This document shows positions 53,062-62,516 of a stretch of DNA of 64,000 bases, in pieces. Numbering within the stretch: the first letter of the stretch is position 1; every line of letters starts with the position of its first letter. A program made the translations under genes and the position numbers. This DNA is from JACJYM01 sp965230495 (GTDB lineage Bacteria; Bacteroidota; Bacteroidia; Chitinophagales; Saprospiraceae). Below the pieces are notes generated by a model. The model was given only the letters and a program-made list of their open reading frames with translations, did no database searches and was not told the origin of the DNA. The stretch covers positions 3,348,001 through 3,412,000 of the forward strand of contig OZ246004.1 of assembly GCA_965230495.1 (NCBI GenBank), in the 5' to 3' direction.

Positions 53062-53650
53062 AAACCATATAGCTCTAATAGTGATATTTCTTTTTTTTAA
53101 TGCATGTAAAGACGAAAAGGTTTTTGTACCCAAACCTCACATGTATCCTAAGATTGACTTTCCGGAAAAGGGCATACAAACTGAAACGAAAGCCTTTGAT
53201 TGCCCGTTTACATTTCCTTTAGAAAACTATTCAACCATAGTAAAAGACAGCTTTATTTTTGAATCAAAGACTAGCTCTGATTGTTGGTTTAATATAGAAA
53301 TACCTGAGCTCAATGCGAAAATATATTGTAGTTACTATCCCATAGTCAGCAATAATAATTTTGATCAATTGGTAAATGATGCCTTTAAAATAGTAGGAGA
53401 GCATAACACGAAGGCGGAATATAGAAAGGAATCTTTAATAGAGAAGAATAATGGAGTAAGCGGATTGATGTTCGAAATTTTAGGCCCTGTGGCATCTCCT
53501 GTGCAGTTTTATTTAACAGATAGTACAGAACACTTTTTTAGGGCTTCTTTGTATTTTGAGTCGTCCGTTAACCCGGATTCTACAGCACCAGTTCTTACTT
53601 TCTTAAAAGAGGATATAGTTAGTATAATTGATGGTTTTGAGTGGGAATAA
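53054..53650 (+). CDS. gldD: GldD gliding motility lipoprotein
   Basis: Envelope lipoprotein required for gliding and type IX secretion in flavobacteria. A short signal ends at FFNAC, and the mature protein begins KDEKVFVPKPHMYPKIDFP, a strongly conserved GldD start. It has about 198 residues, normal for the family. The gene overlaps gldE (ATG-ATG at 53051/53054; I chose the second because the first lies within two codons and adds only Met). Its role is partly structural; no enzymatic motif is known. Confidence 0.94.
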   Translation: MSRNHIALIVIFLFFNACKDEKVFVPKPHMYPKIDFPEKGIQTETKAFDCPFTFPLENYSTIVKDSFIFESKTSSDCWFNIEIPELNAKIYCSYYPIVSNNNFDQLVNDAFKIVGEHNTKAEYRKESLIEKNNGVSGLMFEILGPVASPVQFYLTDSTEHFFRASLYFESSVNPDSTAPVLTFLKEDIVSIIDGFEWE

Positions 53651-53680
53651 ATTAAATTTATCCTAGCTTAAAAGAGTAGA

Positions 53681-54811
53681 ATGACTTCCGTCCAACAATT
53701 TCACAATCTCTCACATATTTTTATCTCTTTGGTAGGAGCAGTTCTTCTAATGGCCATCTACTATAACATAAGAAAGAGATTTAGTACTAGACTTGCAGAG
53801 GACGATCAGACCAGAGTAGATCACGGATTATTATATTTGAGCCTATCTGTTTTTATATGGGTGATTTCTGGCTTATGGGCTTATCTAGCTAACTTATACT
53901 TATTTGAATCTAAGACGATTTTTCAATTGGGGGTAAGCCTCCTCTCTATAGCCAACAATATGTTTTTATTAATGGCTCTATTCTACTTTGATCACGCACC
54001 TGCTTTCATTTATAAAAATGAAAAGAATGTTCGAATCATTTCAATCCTGATAGTTACCATTACAGCATTGACTTTCGGATTATTTGTTTTCTTGAGATCC
54101 GACAACTCAGATTTTGATTTTGTTTCGTTGCCTGATCTATTGCTTTCCGGATTTCTTTCAATACTATTGATGATTACGTTTTATAGAACGTTTGTGGCAC
54201 GTGGTTTATATGTTGTGGCCTTAATATCTATTTTGGTTATAGTTCTAATATTTGTTTCCCAACTTCCTCAAACTTTTCAGATACTTGATAATGGATTTAA
54301 CAATTATCTACTGATGATAATAGCCAAGACTTCATTAATATCCCTGTTTCTTGTTTTGGCTACTTCATGGGTAATTCAATTGGCGAATACGCCTATCATT
54401 AAGGAGATGCGACTTTGGATAGATGATTGGTCTCTTATAAAACTAAATATTCCTTCGAAAAATATTCACAACGAAACGATTGATTTTGGCTCTAAAACTA
54501 CTCAATTTAAGAACCTTCTTAAATTAGCTATTAGAAGAAAGTATGGAACAGGAAATGACCAAAGTATGGAAATCGGAGCAGGTAGAGAAATCAAGAATCA
54601 AACCTACTTAACCAGAATTATTGAGAACCTGAACACCATATTAGAAATTGATGAAAAAGATCAATTGCAGCGAAATGATTTATTCGTTTTTATTGGAGAA
54701 GGAAGATATAGATTAAGAATACTCCCTAACAATATTGACATCCACCAGTCATTACTTAAGGAATTTCTGGAACAGGAAGAAAACAAGAACTATTTACGGA
54801 TATGTAATTAA
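53681..54811 (+). CDS. Seven-helix membrane protein with C-terminal soluble domain, unknown function
   Basis: A 376-residue protein I do not recognise. About seven membrane helices lie between residues 9 and 228, for example LVGAVLLMAIYY, LYLSLSVFIWVISGLWAYL and IAKTSLISLFLVLATSWV. A soluble domain follows (about 235-376) containing a possible winged-helix-like stretch: FKNLLKLAIRRKYGTG, YLTRIIENLNTILEI and DLFVFIGEGRYRLRILPNN. Helix bundle plus cytoplasmic domain suggests a sensor, perhaps acting on DNA directly. It is 30 bases after gldD, so co-expression is possible. No kinase or cyclase motif is seen. Confidence 0.75.
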   Translation: MTSVQQFHNLSHIFISLVGAVLLMAIYYNIRKRFSTRLAEDDQTRVDHGLLYLSLSVFIWVISGLWAYLANLYLFESKTIFQLGVSLLSIANNMFLLMALFYFDHAPAFIYKNEKNVRIISILIVTITALTFGLFVFLRSDNSDFDFVSLPDLLLSGFLSILLMITFYRTFVARGLYVVALISILVIVLIFVSQLPQTFQILDNGFNNYLLMIIAKTSLISLFLVLATSWVIQLANTPIIKEMRLWIDDWSLIKLNIPSKNIHNETIDFGSKTTQFKNLLKLAIRRKYGTGNDQSMEIGAGREIKNQTYLTRIIENLNTILEIDEKDQLQRNDLFVFIGEGRYRLRILPNNIDIHQSLLKEFLEQEENKNYLRICN

Positions 54812-54923
54812 TTGTAACTAGTCACAATCAGTTACTATAGATTATTTATTATTTCTTTTCGAAACAAGGTTATTTGAGCTAAGCATGTCATTACTTCTTT
54901 GATGTATTAATAAATAAAATGTT

Positions 54924-56468
54924 ATGAATAATACGGAGGAGATGACAGCCTGGGGGCACCCTAAAGGACTGTACTATCTATTTTTTGCTGAACTTTGGGA
55001 AAGGTTTTCTTTTTACGGAATGCGAGCATTACTGGTCCTTTATATGACCAAACAACTCTTGTTTACCGATAATATGTCTTTTGGTGTATTTGCTGCCTAC
55101 ATGTCACTCGTGTATTTTACTCCAATTATAGGCGGTGTGATAGCGGACAATTATTTAGGATACCGAAAATCTATTATGTTAGGAGGTGTAATGATGGCTT
55201 TGGGTCATTTCTTATTGACGATAGAAACACCATTGTTTTTCTACTTGTCTTTAGCCCTGATCATAGTGGGCAATGGTTTTTTTAAACCTAATATTTCCAC
55301 ATTTGTAGGTTGTCTATATGAAAAGGAAGACCCACGGAGGGATTCAGGATTTACGATTTTTTATATGGGGATCAACATTGGAGGAGCGGTAGCACCTTTG
55401 CTATGTGCATGGTTGGCAGAGGCATATGGTTGGCACTACGGATTTATGCTAGCTGGCCTGGGAATGCTATTGGGACTTTTTTATTTTCAAAGAGGTATTA
55501 GAAATAGAGTGTTTGGAGATATAGGAGGGATACCCAATTTTCAAGAGTATAATAGAAAAATAGGCATGCTAAGCAAGGGTATGTGGATCGTGATAATATC
55601 ATTTATAACGGTGCCTTTATTTGCTTTGATTGTTCGGTTTAATGAACATGAACATTTTATTGTTTGGATTGCGACGGGAGTTATTGCTTTTGTTTTGATT
55701 CGAATCTATTTGTCTATAAAGTCAAAAGAAAGAAGCAGGATAATAGCGGTAGCGTACTTTACTATTTTGATGTCCATCTTTTGGGCTATTTTTGAGCAAG
55801 CAGGAAGCTCTCTAACTCTTTTCGCTGATAGAAATATGAACCTAATTGGAATCAATGCAGCACAAACGAATAGTATTAACTCAGCCTTTATCATTTTGTT
55901 GGCTATTCCTTTTTCGAAACTTTGGTCAGTGCTGACTAAAAAGAGAATAAACCCCCATTCTTCGATTAAGGCGGGTTTAGGTTTGTTTTTTTTAGGTTTG
56001 GGCTTTGTTGTTTTTGCTTCTTCGGCCCAAAGTGTAGACCAGTTTGCAAAAACACCAATGGCTTATCTATTAATTGGATATTTAATATTGACCATTGGAG
56101 AGTTATTCATTTCTCCGATTGGCTTGTCAAAGATGACTGAATTATCACCCGCGAAGTATTTAGCGTTTATCATGGGTGTCTTCTTTACTTCTTCTTTTTA
56201 TGGACATTTTTTTGCAGGCAAAATTGCCAAACTTACTACAGTAGTAGAAGGAGAAGTGGGATTTTTCGCACAAGGCATATTAGGAGATATAACAGATTTG
56301 ATAACAGGGCTATCAAGTGAAGAAATAGCTAACTCTGAATTAAGTTTTCAACAGCTATATAGCTATGTATCCGTATATGCTGGCTTTGGCACTATGGCAA
56401 TGGTTTTAGGTGTCGGGGTGATTTTATTTTCACCTGTAGTCAAGAAATGGATGGTTGGAGTTTCATAA
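54924..56468 (+). CDS. POT-family proton-coupled peptide transporter
   Basis: Inner-membrane peptide importer of the PTR/POT family, 514 residues with 12-14 helices. The N-terminal proton-coupling motif ELWERFSFYGMRALL (21-35) is clear, and the PTR signature GNGFFKPNISTFVG is near 113-126. It is 57 bases before kynureninase, a link that may or may not be functional: peptides could supply tryptophan. Its own gap upstream (112 bases) suggests an independent start. Substrate di- or tripeptide preference is not visible. Confidence 0.95.
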   Translation: MNNTEEMTAWGHPKGLYYLFFAELWERFSFYGMRALLVLYMTKQLLFTDNMSFGVFAAYMSLVYFTPIIGGVIADNYLGYRKSIMLGGVMMALGHFLLTIETPLFFYLSLALIIVGNGFFKPNISTFVGCLYEKEDPRRDSGFTIFYMGINIGGAVAPLLCAWLAEAYGWHYGFMLAGLGMLLGLFYFQRGIRNRVFGDIGGIPNFQEYNRKIGMLSKGMWIVIISFITVPLFALIVRFNEHEHFIVWIATGVIAFVLIRIYLSIKSKERSRIIAVAYFTILMSIFWAIFEQAGSSLTLFADRNMNLIGINAAQTNSINSAFIILLAIPFSKLWSVLTKKRINPHSSIKAGLGLFFLGLGFVVFASSAQSVDQFAKTPMAYLLIGYLILTIGELFISPIGLSKMTELSPAKYLAFIMGVFFTSSFYGHFFAGKIAKLTTVVEGEVGFFAQGILGDITDLITGLSSEEIANSELSFQQLYSYVSVYAGFGTMAMVLGVGVILFSPVVKKWMVGVS

Positions 56469-56499
56469 TGTTTGCCTGAATTTTTAAGGTGGCAATTGC

Positions 56500-56507
56500 T
56501 ATATTTG
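56500..56507 (+). promoter_or_regulatory. -7 box (TATATTTG) before kynU
   Basis: Exact TAnnTTTG match 19 bases before the kynU ATG. No -33 box at the standard distance was found. Confidence 0.45.
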
Positions 56508-56525
56508 GGTTTATAACAACTGTGG

Positions 56526-57788
56526 ATGATCTTTCAGAATGATTTAAAATTTGCCAGAGAATTAGATGTTAAAGATCCATTGAGAACTTATAGAGATCGC
56601 TTTCATATTCCAATGATGGAAAATGGAAATGAGCATGTATACCTCTGTGGAAATTCTTTGGGTCTGATGCCGAAATCTACCCCTGATACTATTTCTCAAG
56701 AGCTAAATGATTGGGGAAAATATGGTGTAGATGGACACTTAGAAGCGAAAAATCCTTGGGTATCTTATCACGAGATATTGACAGAAAGAATGGCAAGGGT
56801 AGTAGGAGCAAAACCTTCTGAGGTGGTTGTGATGAATAGCCTGACTGTCAATCTGCATTTATTGATGATCAGTTTTTACAGACCTACATCATCAAGGTAC
56901 AAGATATTGATGGAATATAGTCCTTTTCCTTCTGATCGCTATGCGTTTGAATCTCAAGTAAAATTTCATGGGTATGATCCTAAGGATGCCATTATTGAGC
57001 TGATGCCGGAAGAAGGAACCAAGACTTTGTCAACAACTTCTATTATTGATAAAGTAGAAGAGTTTGGAGATGAGATTGCATTAATATTAATGGGTGGAGT
57101 TAACTACTACACAGGACAGGCTTTTGATTTTAAAAGTATAACTGCTGCTGGTCACGCAAAGGGATGTGTGGTAGGGTTTGATATGGCACATGCTGCTGGA
57201 AATTTGCACTTACAATTGCATGATGATGGACCTGACTTTGCCGCTTGGTGCAGTTATAAATACTTGAATTCCGGGCCGGGAAGTTTGTCAGGAATATTTG
57301 TCCATGAGAGACATGGGAGTAATTTCGACTTGCCTAGGTTTGCAGGTTGGTGGGGACATAATAAAGAAGAGCGGTTTTTAATGCGAGACGAATTTAAGCC
57401 TTTGAAGGGAGCTGAAGGATGGCAACTCAGCAACCCACCTATTCTATCAATGGCTGCGATTAAAGCTAGTTTAGATATTTTTGACGAGGTGGGAATGAGA
57501 GCATTACGAGAGAAATCAATATTACTTACAGGGTATCTAGAATATTTGCTGGATCAGGTGGATTCAGATCGAATTAAGATTATCACACCCTCTGAGTCAA
57601 AAGATCGAGGATGTCAACTTTCTCTACAAGTACTGGGTGCTGATAAGACATTATATGATGCCATTACTAAGGACGGAGTTATTTCTGATTGGAGAGAACC
57701 GGATGTGATAAGAATAGCACCAGCTCCACTATATAATAGTTTTGAAGACGTATATAAGTTTGTTGAGATTTTAAAGAACAGATTATAA
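56526..57788 (+). CDS. kynU: Kynureninase
   Basis: PLP enzyme that cleaves kynurenine (or 3-hydroxykynurenine) to anthranilate and alanine. The cofactor lysine is Lys245 in WCSYKYLNSGPGS, and the substrate region has LCGNSLGLMPK at 40-50. Length of 420 residues matches. The pathway partners (tryptophan dioxygenase, kynurenine formamidase, monooxygenase) are not in the window, so it may serve tryptophan breakdown or NAD precursor synthesis from elsewhere in the genome. It is followed by an ECF sigma gene 12 bases later. Confidence 0.96.
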   Translation: MIFQNDLKFARELDVKDPLRTYRDRFHIPMMENGNEHVYLCGNSLGLMPKSTPDTISQELNDWGKYGVDGHLEAKNPWVSYHEILTERMARVVGAKPSEVVVMNSLTVNLHLLMISFYRPTSSRYKILMEYSPFPSDRYAFESQVKFHGYDPKDAIIELMPEEGTKTLSTTSIIDKVEEFGDEIALILMGGVNYYTGQAFDFKSITAAGHAKGCVVGFDMAHAAGNLHLQLHDDGPDFAAWCSYKYLNSGPGSLSGIFVHERHGSNFDLPRFAGWWGHNKEERFLMRDEFKPLKGAEGWQLSNPPILSMAAIKASLDIFDEVGMRALREKSILLTGYLEYLLDQVDSDRIKIITPSESKDRGCQLSLQVLGADKTLYDAITKDGVISDWREPDVIRIAPAPLYNSFEDVYKFVEILKNRL

Positions 57789-57799
57789 ATGCATTTCTA

Positions 57800-58348
57800 T
57801 TGAGTTCGATTTCTGAAAAGGAAATATGGAGAAGAATATCAAGAGGCGACGCTAAGTCCTTCAAGACTTTGTACGATACGTATATTGACGATCTTTTACT
57901 TTTTGGTCAGAAGCTTTCGAATAACAATGTAATTATTGAAGATACTTTACAAAAACTTTTCTTACACATTTGGGATAACAGAAGATCCTTAAAACCTCCG
58001 GAAAGAACCAAGGCTTATCTAATGAAATCCTTGCGTAACAATTTACTTCGTGAGATTAGAAAAGAAAAAGTCTTCAGTAATATTGATATAGAAGAACACT
58101 TACGAGATTTGGAAGGTGTTACAGTCAGTGCGGATAATACATTTTTAACATCTCAAATCAAATCAGCCATAAATTGCTTGTCGGAAAGACAAAGAGAAGT
58201 TATTCATCTCAGATATTATCAGGGTATTAAAAATAGAGATATAGCTGATATATTAGGTGTAAATATTCAATCTGTTTCTAATCTGCTATATCGTGCTATA
58301 AGTAACATAAAAGCTAGTTTAGAAGAAAAAAAGAACACCAAATCATAA
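57800..58348 (+). CDS. ECF-type RNA polymerase sigma factor
   Basis: Extracytoplasmic-function sigma factor, 182 residues. Region 2 lies at about 20-85 (TLQKLFLHIWDNRRSL) and region 4 at about 125-175, with RQREVIHLRYYQG then NRDIADILGVNIQSVSNLLY as the helix-turn-helix. The start is TTG at 57800, because the nearby ATG at 57789 runs into a stop. It is followed by a FecR-type regulator and an STN-containing outer-membrane protein: a cell-surface signalling set. It has no separate promoter box in the 12-base gap to kynU, so it may be transcribed from there. Confidence 0.93.
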   Translation: MSSISEKEIWRRISRGDAKSFKTLYDTYIDDLLLFGQKLSNNNVIIEDTLQKLFLHIWDNRRSLKPPERTKAYLMKSLRNNLLREIRKEKVFSNIDIEEHLRDLEGVTVSADNTFLTSQIKSAINCLSERQREVIHLRYYQGIKNRDIADILGVNIQSVSNLLYRAISNIKASLEEKKNTKS

Positions 58349-58414
58349 TTTTTTTTCTTTGAACTGAGTATAAAACGCTTCTCAACTACTCTATACATAT
58401 GTAACAGAGAATTA

Positions 58415-59509
58415 GTGTCTTCAGAAAATATTAATTATACAAGTATAGAAAGTCTGGCAACAGATGATGACTTTATTGAATGGTGCTTACATCCAACTGC
58501 CGGATTAGATAATCGATGGAACCAATGGATAGATAAAAACCCGGATAAAACTCACTTGTTAGAACAAGCTCGGGAACTTGTAATTTGTTTGAATCAGGCG
58601 GAAAGTATGGATGCCAATATGTCCATCAAAAAGAATATTTGGTCTACCCTAGAGGCCAATATTGAAAGAACAGAAAAATCGGATAATAATTCCTTGTTTA
58701 CAATTGCGAAGCTTGTGGCTATAGTGGTTATTTTTCTTGGCATTTTTATGACCTATCAATGGTTATCAAATAAACCAAATAATAGGAATGACTGGGTGGA
58801 ATATGCTAATGTATCAAATGATAGAGATTCTATTCACCTGCCAGATAATAGTATAGTTGTTTTAGAACCTAATAGTTCTATTGAATATGCATCTAATTTT
58901 TCCTCTGACAAAAGAGAAGTGCTTTTTAGAGGTGAAGGTTTTTTTGATGTGAAAAGAGATACTACAAGACCATTTTTGATATACTCGAATAATACGATCA
59001 CTAAAGTGTTGGGAACTTCATTCATCATCAAGGCAAAGGAGGATGAGTTGGTGGAAGTAGAAGTGATTACAGGAGCGGTTTCAGTTTACGCAAATAAGGA
59101 CCTTGATCAAAACGAGGAAAAGCAAATAGTCTTTAAGAAAGGTGATTTGGAATTTTTCCAACCGAATGTCAAGATGAATATACATCCCAATGAAAAGGTA
59201 ATATATCGCCATGAAGCTCAGCAAATGGAGAAAAAGTTAGTGGATATTCCAAGAATGGTAACAAAGATGGAATTATTACCGAAATACAAGTTTGAAAACG
59301 AACCGGTTGTAAGTGTTTTTGAGGTGTTGTCAAAGGCCTACGGTATAAAAATAGTTTATGATAAAAAATTGATAGATAAGTGTACTATCTCTACAGAATT
59401 GGACGACACTCCTTTATTCTCAAAGTTGGAAATAATATGTACAGCTTTGGATCTTAATTTCAAGGAAAAGGATGCGGTTATTCATATAGATGGTAGTAAT
59501 TGTGGATAA
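58415..59509 (+). CDS. FecR-family anti-sigma/regulator
   Basis: Inner-membrane regulator, 364 residues, from a GTG at 58415. A cytoplasmic part (about 1-95) binds the sigma factor. The membrane helix is at 97-117. The FecR periplasmic domain then follows (DSIHLPDNSIVVLEPNSS onward, about 136-230), and the protein ends with an STN-like DUF4974 region (VSVFEVLSKAYGIKIVYDK, about 300-360). It would receive a signal from the STN domain of the outer-membrane protein encoded next, and release the sigma factor. Confidence 0.94.
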   Translation: MSSENINYTSIESLATDDDFIEWCLHPTAGLDNRWNQWIDKNPDKTHLLEQARELVICLNQAESMDANMSIKKNIWSTLEANIERTEKSDNNSLFTIAKLVAIVVIFLGIFMTYQWLSNKPNNRNDWVEYANVSNDRDSIHLPDNSIVVLEPNSSIEYASNFSSDKREVLFRGEGFFDVKRDTTRPFLIYSNNTITKVLGTSFIIKAKEDELVEVEVITGAVSVYANKDLDQNEEKQIVFKKGDLEFFQPNVKMNIHPNEKVIYRHEAQQMEKKLVDIPRMVTKMELLPKYKFENEPVVSVFEVLSKAYGIKIVYDKKLIDKCTISTELDDTPLFSKLEIICTALDLNFKEKDAVIHIDGSNCG

Positions 59510-59516
59510 ACAAATG

Positions 59517-59540
59517 GGTCGATGAAATACTTCACCGACC
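59517..59540 (+). other. Hairpin between the FecR gene and the receptor gene
   Basis: GGTCGATGAA pairs with TTCACCGACC (nine of ten positions, loop ATAC) seven bases after the fecR stop. No T-run follows, so it is not a standard terminator. It could process or stabilise the transcript. Confidence 0.45.
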
Positions 59541-59641
59541 ACAAGATATAAGTTAGTTTAAACAATCTTAAGCCACTGATTTTGCGGCAACAAAAACAGT
59601 AGTTGTAATAAGATTATTCGTTAACCAAACCAATACAAGGT

Positions 59642-62371
59642 ATGAAAATTCGTAGGATCGAAACGAAGAAATTTCGAAAAATTATGCAAAAAGGAGGGTT
59701 ACCAATGATATTAGTTTTTATGGTACTCTACTGTATCCGGGCCGAACCGGTATTTTCACAAAATGTACTTAATAAGGATATTAAAATTAGTTCTGACGCC
59801 CAATCCTTAGCGCAAGTACTTGTAGAAATTGAAAACTCCCTGAATGTTACATTTACTTACAGTATTCAGAAAATTGATATTGATCAACCCATTTCTCATC
59901 CAGATAGAATTAAAAATATTAGCCACCTGTTGGATAAGGTATTAGATCCATTGTCTATTGAGTATAGGATATTTAATAATAGAAATATTGTTCTAAGGAA
60001 AAAAACTAATCCGATTGTGAGACAAGGAATTATTCTGAGGGGAGCAGTTGTAAATGAGGAAAATGAACCCATACAATTTGCGAATGCAATTCTTAAAAAA
60101 TTAGAGGGCAACCAATTCTATAAAGGTTATGTTACTGACGAGTTAGGTCATTTTATTTTTGAAAATATAGATAAAGGAAAATATGAATTATCTCTTAGTT
60201 ATATAGGCTACGAATCAATAGATACGATGATAACTATTGGTAGTAGTATTGATTTGGGTACAATCACTATGAAGGACCATTCGAGTCTATTAAATGATGT
60301 TTCTGTTACGTCCAGACGCAAACTTATTAAGCAAAAGGTGGATAGATTAGTTGTAGATATTGAAAACTCAATGTTAGCGATAAAAGGAGATGCCTTTGAA
60401 GTGCTTGCAGCTACGCCTGGTTTATCGGTTCACAACAATGAAATCAAAATGATAGGTAAATCTTCTTTAGGTATTTTGGTGAATGATAAAAGAATACAGC
60501 TGGGGCCAGAAGAAATGCTAAACTACTTGAGATCTATCTCCTCAGAAGATATACAACTGATTGAAGTGATTTCCAATCCTCCTGCTAAGTATGAGGCAGA
60601 GGGGAACTCTGGATTGGTAAATATTATCTTAAAAACGACCAAAGCAAATTCTTGGAATGCATCTGTTAGAACAGGATTTTCTAAAAAAACAAAAACAGCG
60701 GGCAATATAGGTGCTAGTTTACTGTATAATAAGAACAAGCTCAGTGTAGCAAGTTCCGTTTTTTTTATAGATGGCAAGTATTATCAGGAACAGGATGATT
60801 ATGCTTATTTTCCGGATGGATTATGGTATACGCTATCTCCTTTATTATCTGATTATAGGCGGTTTAATGCAAGAATTGATATGGATTACCAGTTGAATTC
60901 TAATTGGAGCATTGGAGCACAGTATATGAGAAATACTACAGATTATCTGATTACTGATAATCCTTATACACCTGTTATAGACTATAATACAGGCAAAATA
61001 ACAAGATATCTTTTGAGTACATTTAGTCAAATGACATGGAAACCTGAGTTTAATTCTGCAAATATTAATTCTACTATTGTATTGGATACTTCGGGTAGAA
61101 AAATGAAAGTTAACCTTGATTATTTCAAATATAAAAATCAGGATATCAGAGAGTATGACGGAGAGTCTGTAATCTATAATCCTAGTTCGATTCAATTTTA
61201 TGGAGGAATAAATGCCAATCAACAAGAAGTAGAGAACATATCAGGTTCTATTGATTTTGATGTGCCTACGCAATGGGCGATGCTGGGTTTGGGAGTGAAA
61301 ACTACGAGATCTGTTTCGACCAATGATATAGAATTATTTAATAGCGGTCTTGTAGAGTCAAAAGTAACCAGCAAACCGCTTGAAGAAAACGATTTTGAAT
61401 ATGTAGAACAGCTATCTGCGGTATATTTTTCTATTTCAAAAACCTTAAACAGTAGTTTGGAAATGCAAATGGGTTTGCGAATGGAACATACGCAAACTGA
61501 GTCTACTTCAGATAATTTGGAACTGGAAGAAGTCAATGATTACACCAAATTATTTCCGACACTATTTTTGAATTATAGACCATCAGAAAATGCCAGTTAT
61601 TCCTTAAATTATGGACGTAGAATTAACCGTCCTTCATTTGGAGAGTTAAACCCAAATGTGTTCTTTATCAACCCATTCCAAACGATTGTTGGTAATGCTT
61701 TTTTACAACCTTCATTTACGGATAATATTGAGTTATCTTCCTTACATGGAAACTTATCGAACAAGATTTATTATAGTAAACTCATAGATGGATATTCTCA
61801 GATTCCTATTCCAAATTCTAATACCAATATTATCACCTTTGCCAATGAGAATTACGTAAATACGTATCAAATCGGGTGGTCCAGTTATTATATTTTTGAC
61901 AAGTATAGCTGGTGGAGCAGCGGGAATAGTTTTGATATTAACTATTCTAATTCATCTTTTGACTTGGATACACCGCATGAAAATTTAACTGGTTTTAATT
62001 CAAGTATATCAACCAGTAATGACTTCTCCATTCCCTCTATTAAGGGACTGACATTCAATATTGGATATGCGTATGATTTCAGAGGAAGGGATAACATATT
62101 TAATACAGGATCAAGATCAAATCTATCAGCGGCAATCCGATATGTGATGTTAAATAATAAATTAAGAATAAGTTTATCCGGCAATGATTTGACTAAAGAT
62201 TATGCCGAAAGACTGGAAACAACGGTTAATGAAGTATTCCAAACCGCTAGATATTATTATGACTCCAGAACTATCTACTTATCAATATCCTATAGCTGGG
62301 GCAATGATAATATAAGTGCTAAACGCCATAGTACGGGTAACTCAGAAGAGAGAAGTAGAACAGGAAACTAA
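59642..62371 (+). CDS. STN-containing outer-membrane beta-barrel protein (TonB-dependent transducer-like)
   Basis: Outer-membrane protein of 909 residues. After a signal-anchor region (about 18-40) there is an STN domain (about 42-122), a carboxypeptidase-regulatory-like beta domain (about 127-205) and a plug-like region (about 225-325). A large barrel of the OMP_b-brl_3 type follows to residue 909. STN talks to FecR in iron-type signalling, so this protein should sense its ligand and switch on the sigma factor encoded upstream. No SusD-like partner or degradative enzyme gene follows, so the ligand is unknown. Its C-terminus ends in a polar tail (SEERSRTGN). Confidence 0.93.
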   Translation: MKIRRIETKKFRKIMQKGGLPMILVFMVLYCIRAEPVFSQNVLNKDIKISSDAQSLAQVLVEIENSLNVTFTYSIQKIDIDQPISHPDRIKNISHLLDKVLDPLSIEYRIFNNRNIVLRKKTNPIVRQGIILRGAVVNEENEPIQFANAILKKLEGNQFYKGYVTDELGHFIFENIDKGKYELSLSYIGYESIDTMITIGSSIDLGTITMKDHSSLLNDVSVTSRRKLIKQKVDRLVVDIENSMLAIKGDAFEVLAATPGLSVHNNEIKMIGKSSLGILVNDKRIQLGPEEMLNYLRSISSEDIQLIEVISNPPAKYEAEGNSGLVNIILKTTKANSWNASVRTGFSKKTKTAGNIGASLLYNKNKLSVASSVFFIDGKYYQEQDDYAYFPDGLWYTLSPLLSDYRRFNARIDMDYQLNSNWSIGAQYMRNTTDYLITDNPYTPVIDYNTGKITRYLLSTFSQMTWKPEFNSANINSTIVLDTSGRKMKVNLDYFKYKNQDIREYDGESVIYNPSSIQFYGGINANQQEVENISGSIDFDVPTQWAMLGLGVKTTRSVSTNDIELFNSGLVESKVTSKPLEENDFEYVEQLSAVYFSISKTLNSSLEMQMGLRMEHTQTESTSDNLELEEVNDYTKLFPTLFLNYRPSENASYSLNYGRRINRPSFGELNPNVFFINPFQTIVGNAFLQPSFTDNIELSSLHGNLSNKIYYSKLIDGYSQIPIPNSNTNIITFANENYVNTYQIGWSSYYIFDKYSWWSSGNSFDINYSNSSFDLDTPHENLTGFNSSISTSNDFSIPSIKGLTFNIGYAYDFRGRDNIFNTGSRSNLSAAIRYVMLNNKLRISLSGNDLTKDYAERLETTVNEVFQTARYYYDSRTIYLSISYSWGNDNISAKRHSTGNSEERSRTGN

Positions 62372-62488
62372 ATATTGATTAATGTTACATTGTCTAATAA
62401 AGCAGGGAATTTAGGGTTAGGGCAAAGTGTATTATTGAAGATATAGGTATAACAGAAGTTGTAAACCAAAAATATAATAGGTATTTAC

Positions 62489-62496
62489 TACTTTTG
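62489..62496 (+). promoter_or_regulatory. -7 box (TACTTTTG) before the CNNM gene
   Basis: Exact TAnnTTTG match 20 bases before the ATG at 62517. No clear -33 box was found. Confidence 0.45.
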
Positions 62497-62516
62497 TTAC
62501 TACGAATTTATCCAAT

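Noticed and set aside
62411..62422. TTAGGGTTAGGG, a telomere-like repeat
   Set aside because: Only two units, in a short AT-rich intergenic gap; no meaning in this context.
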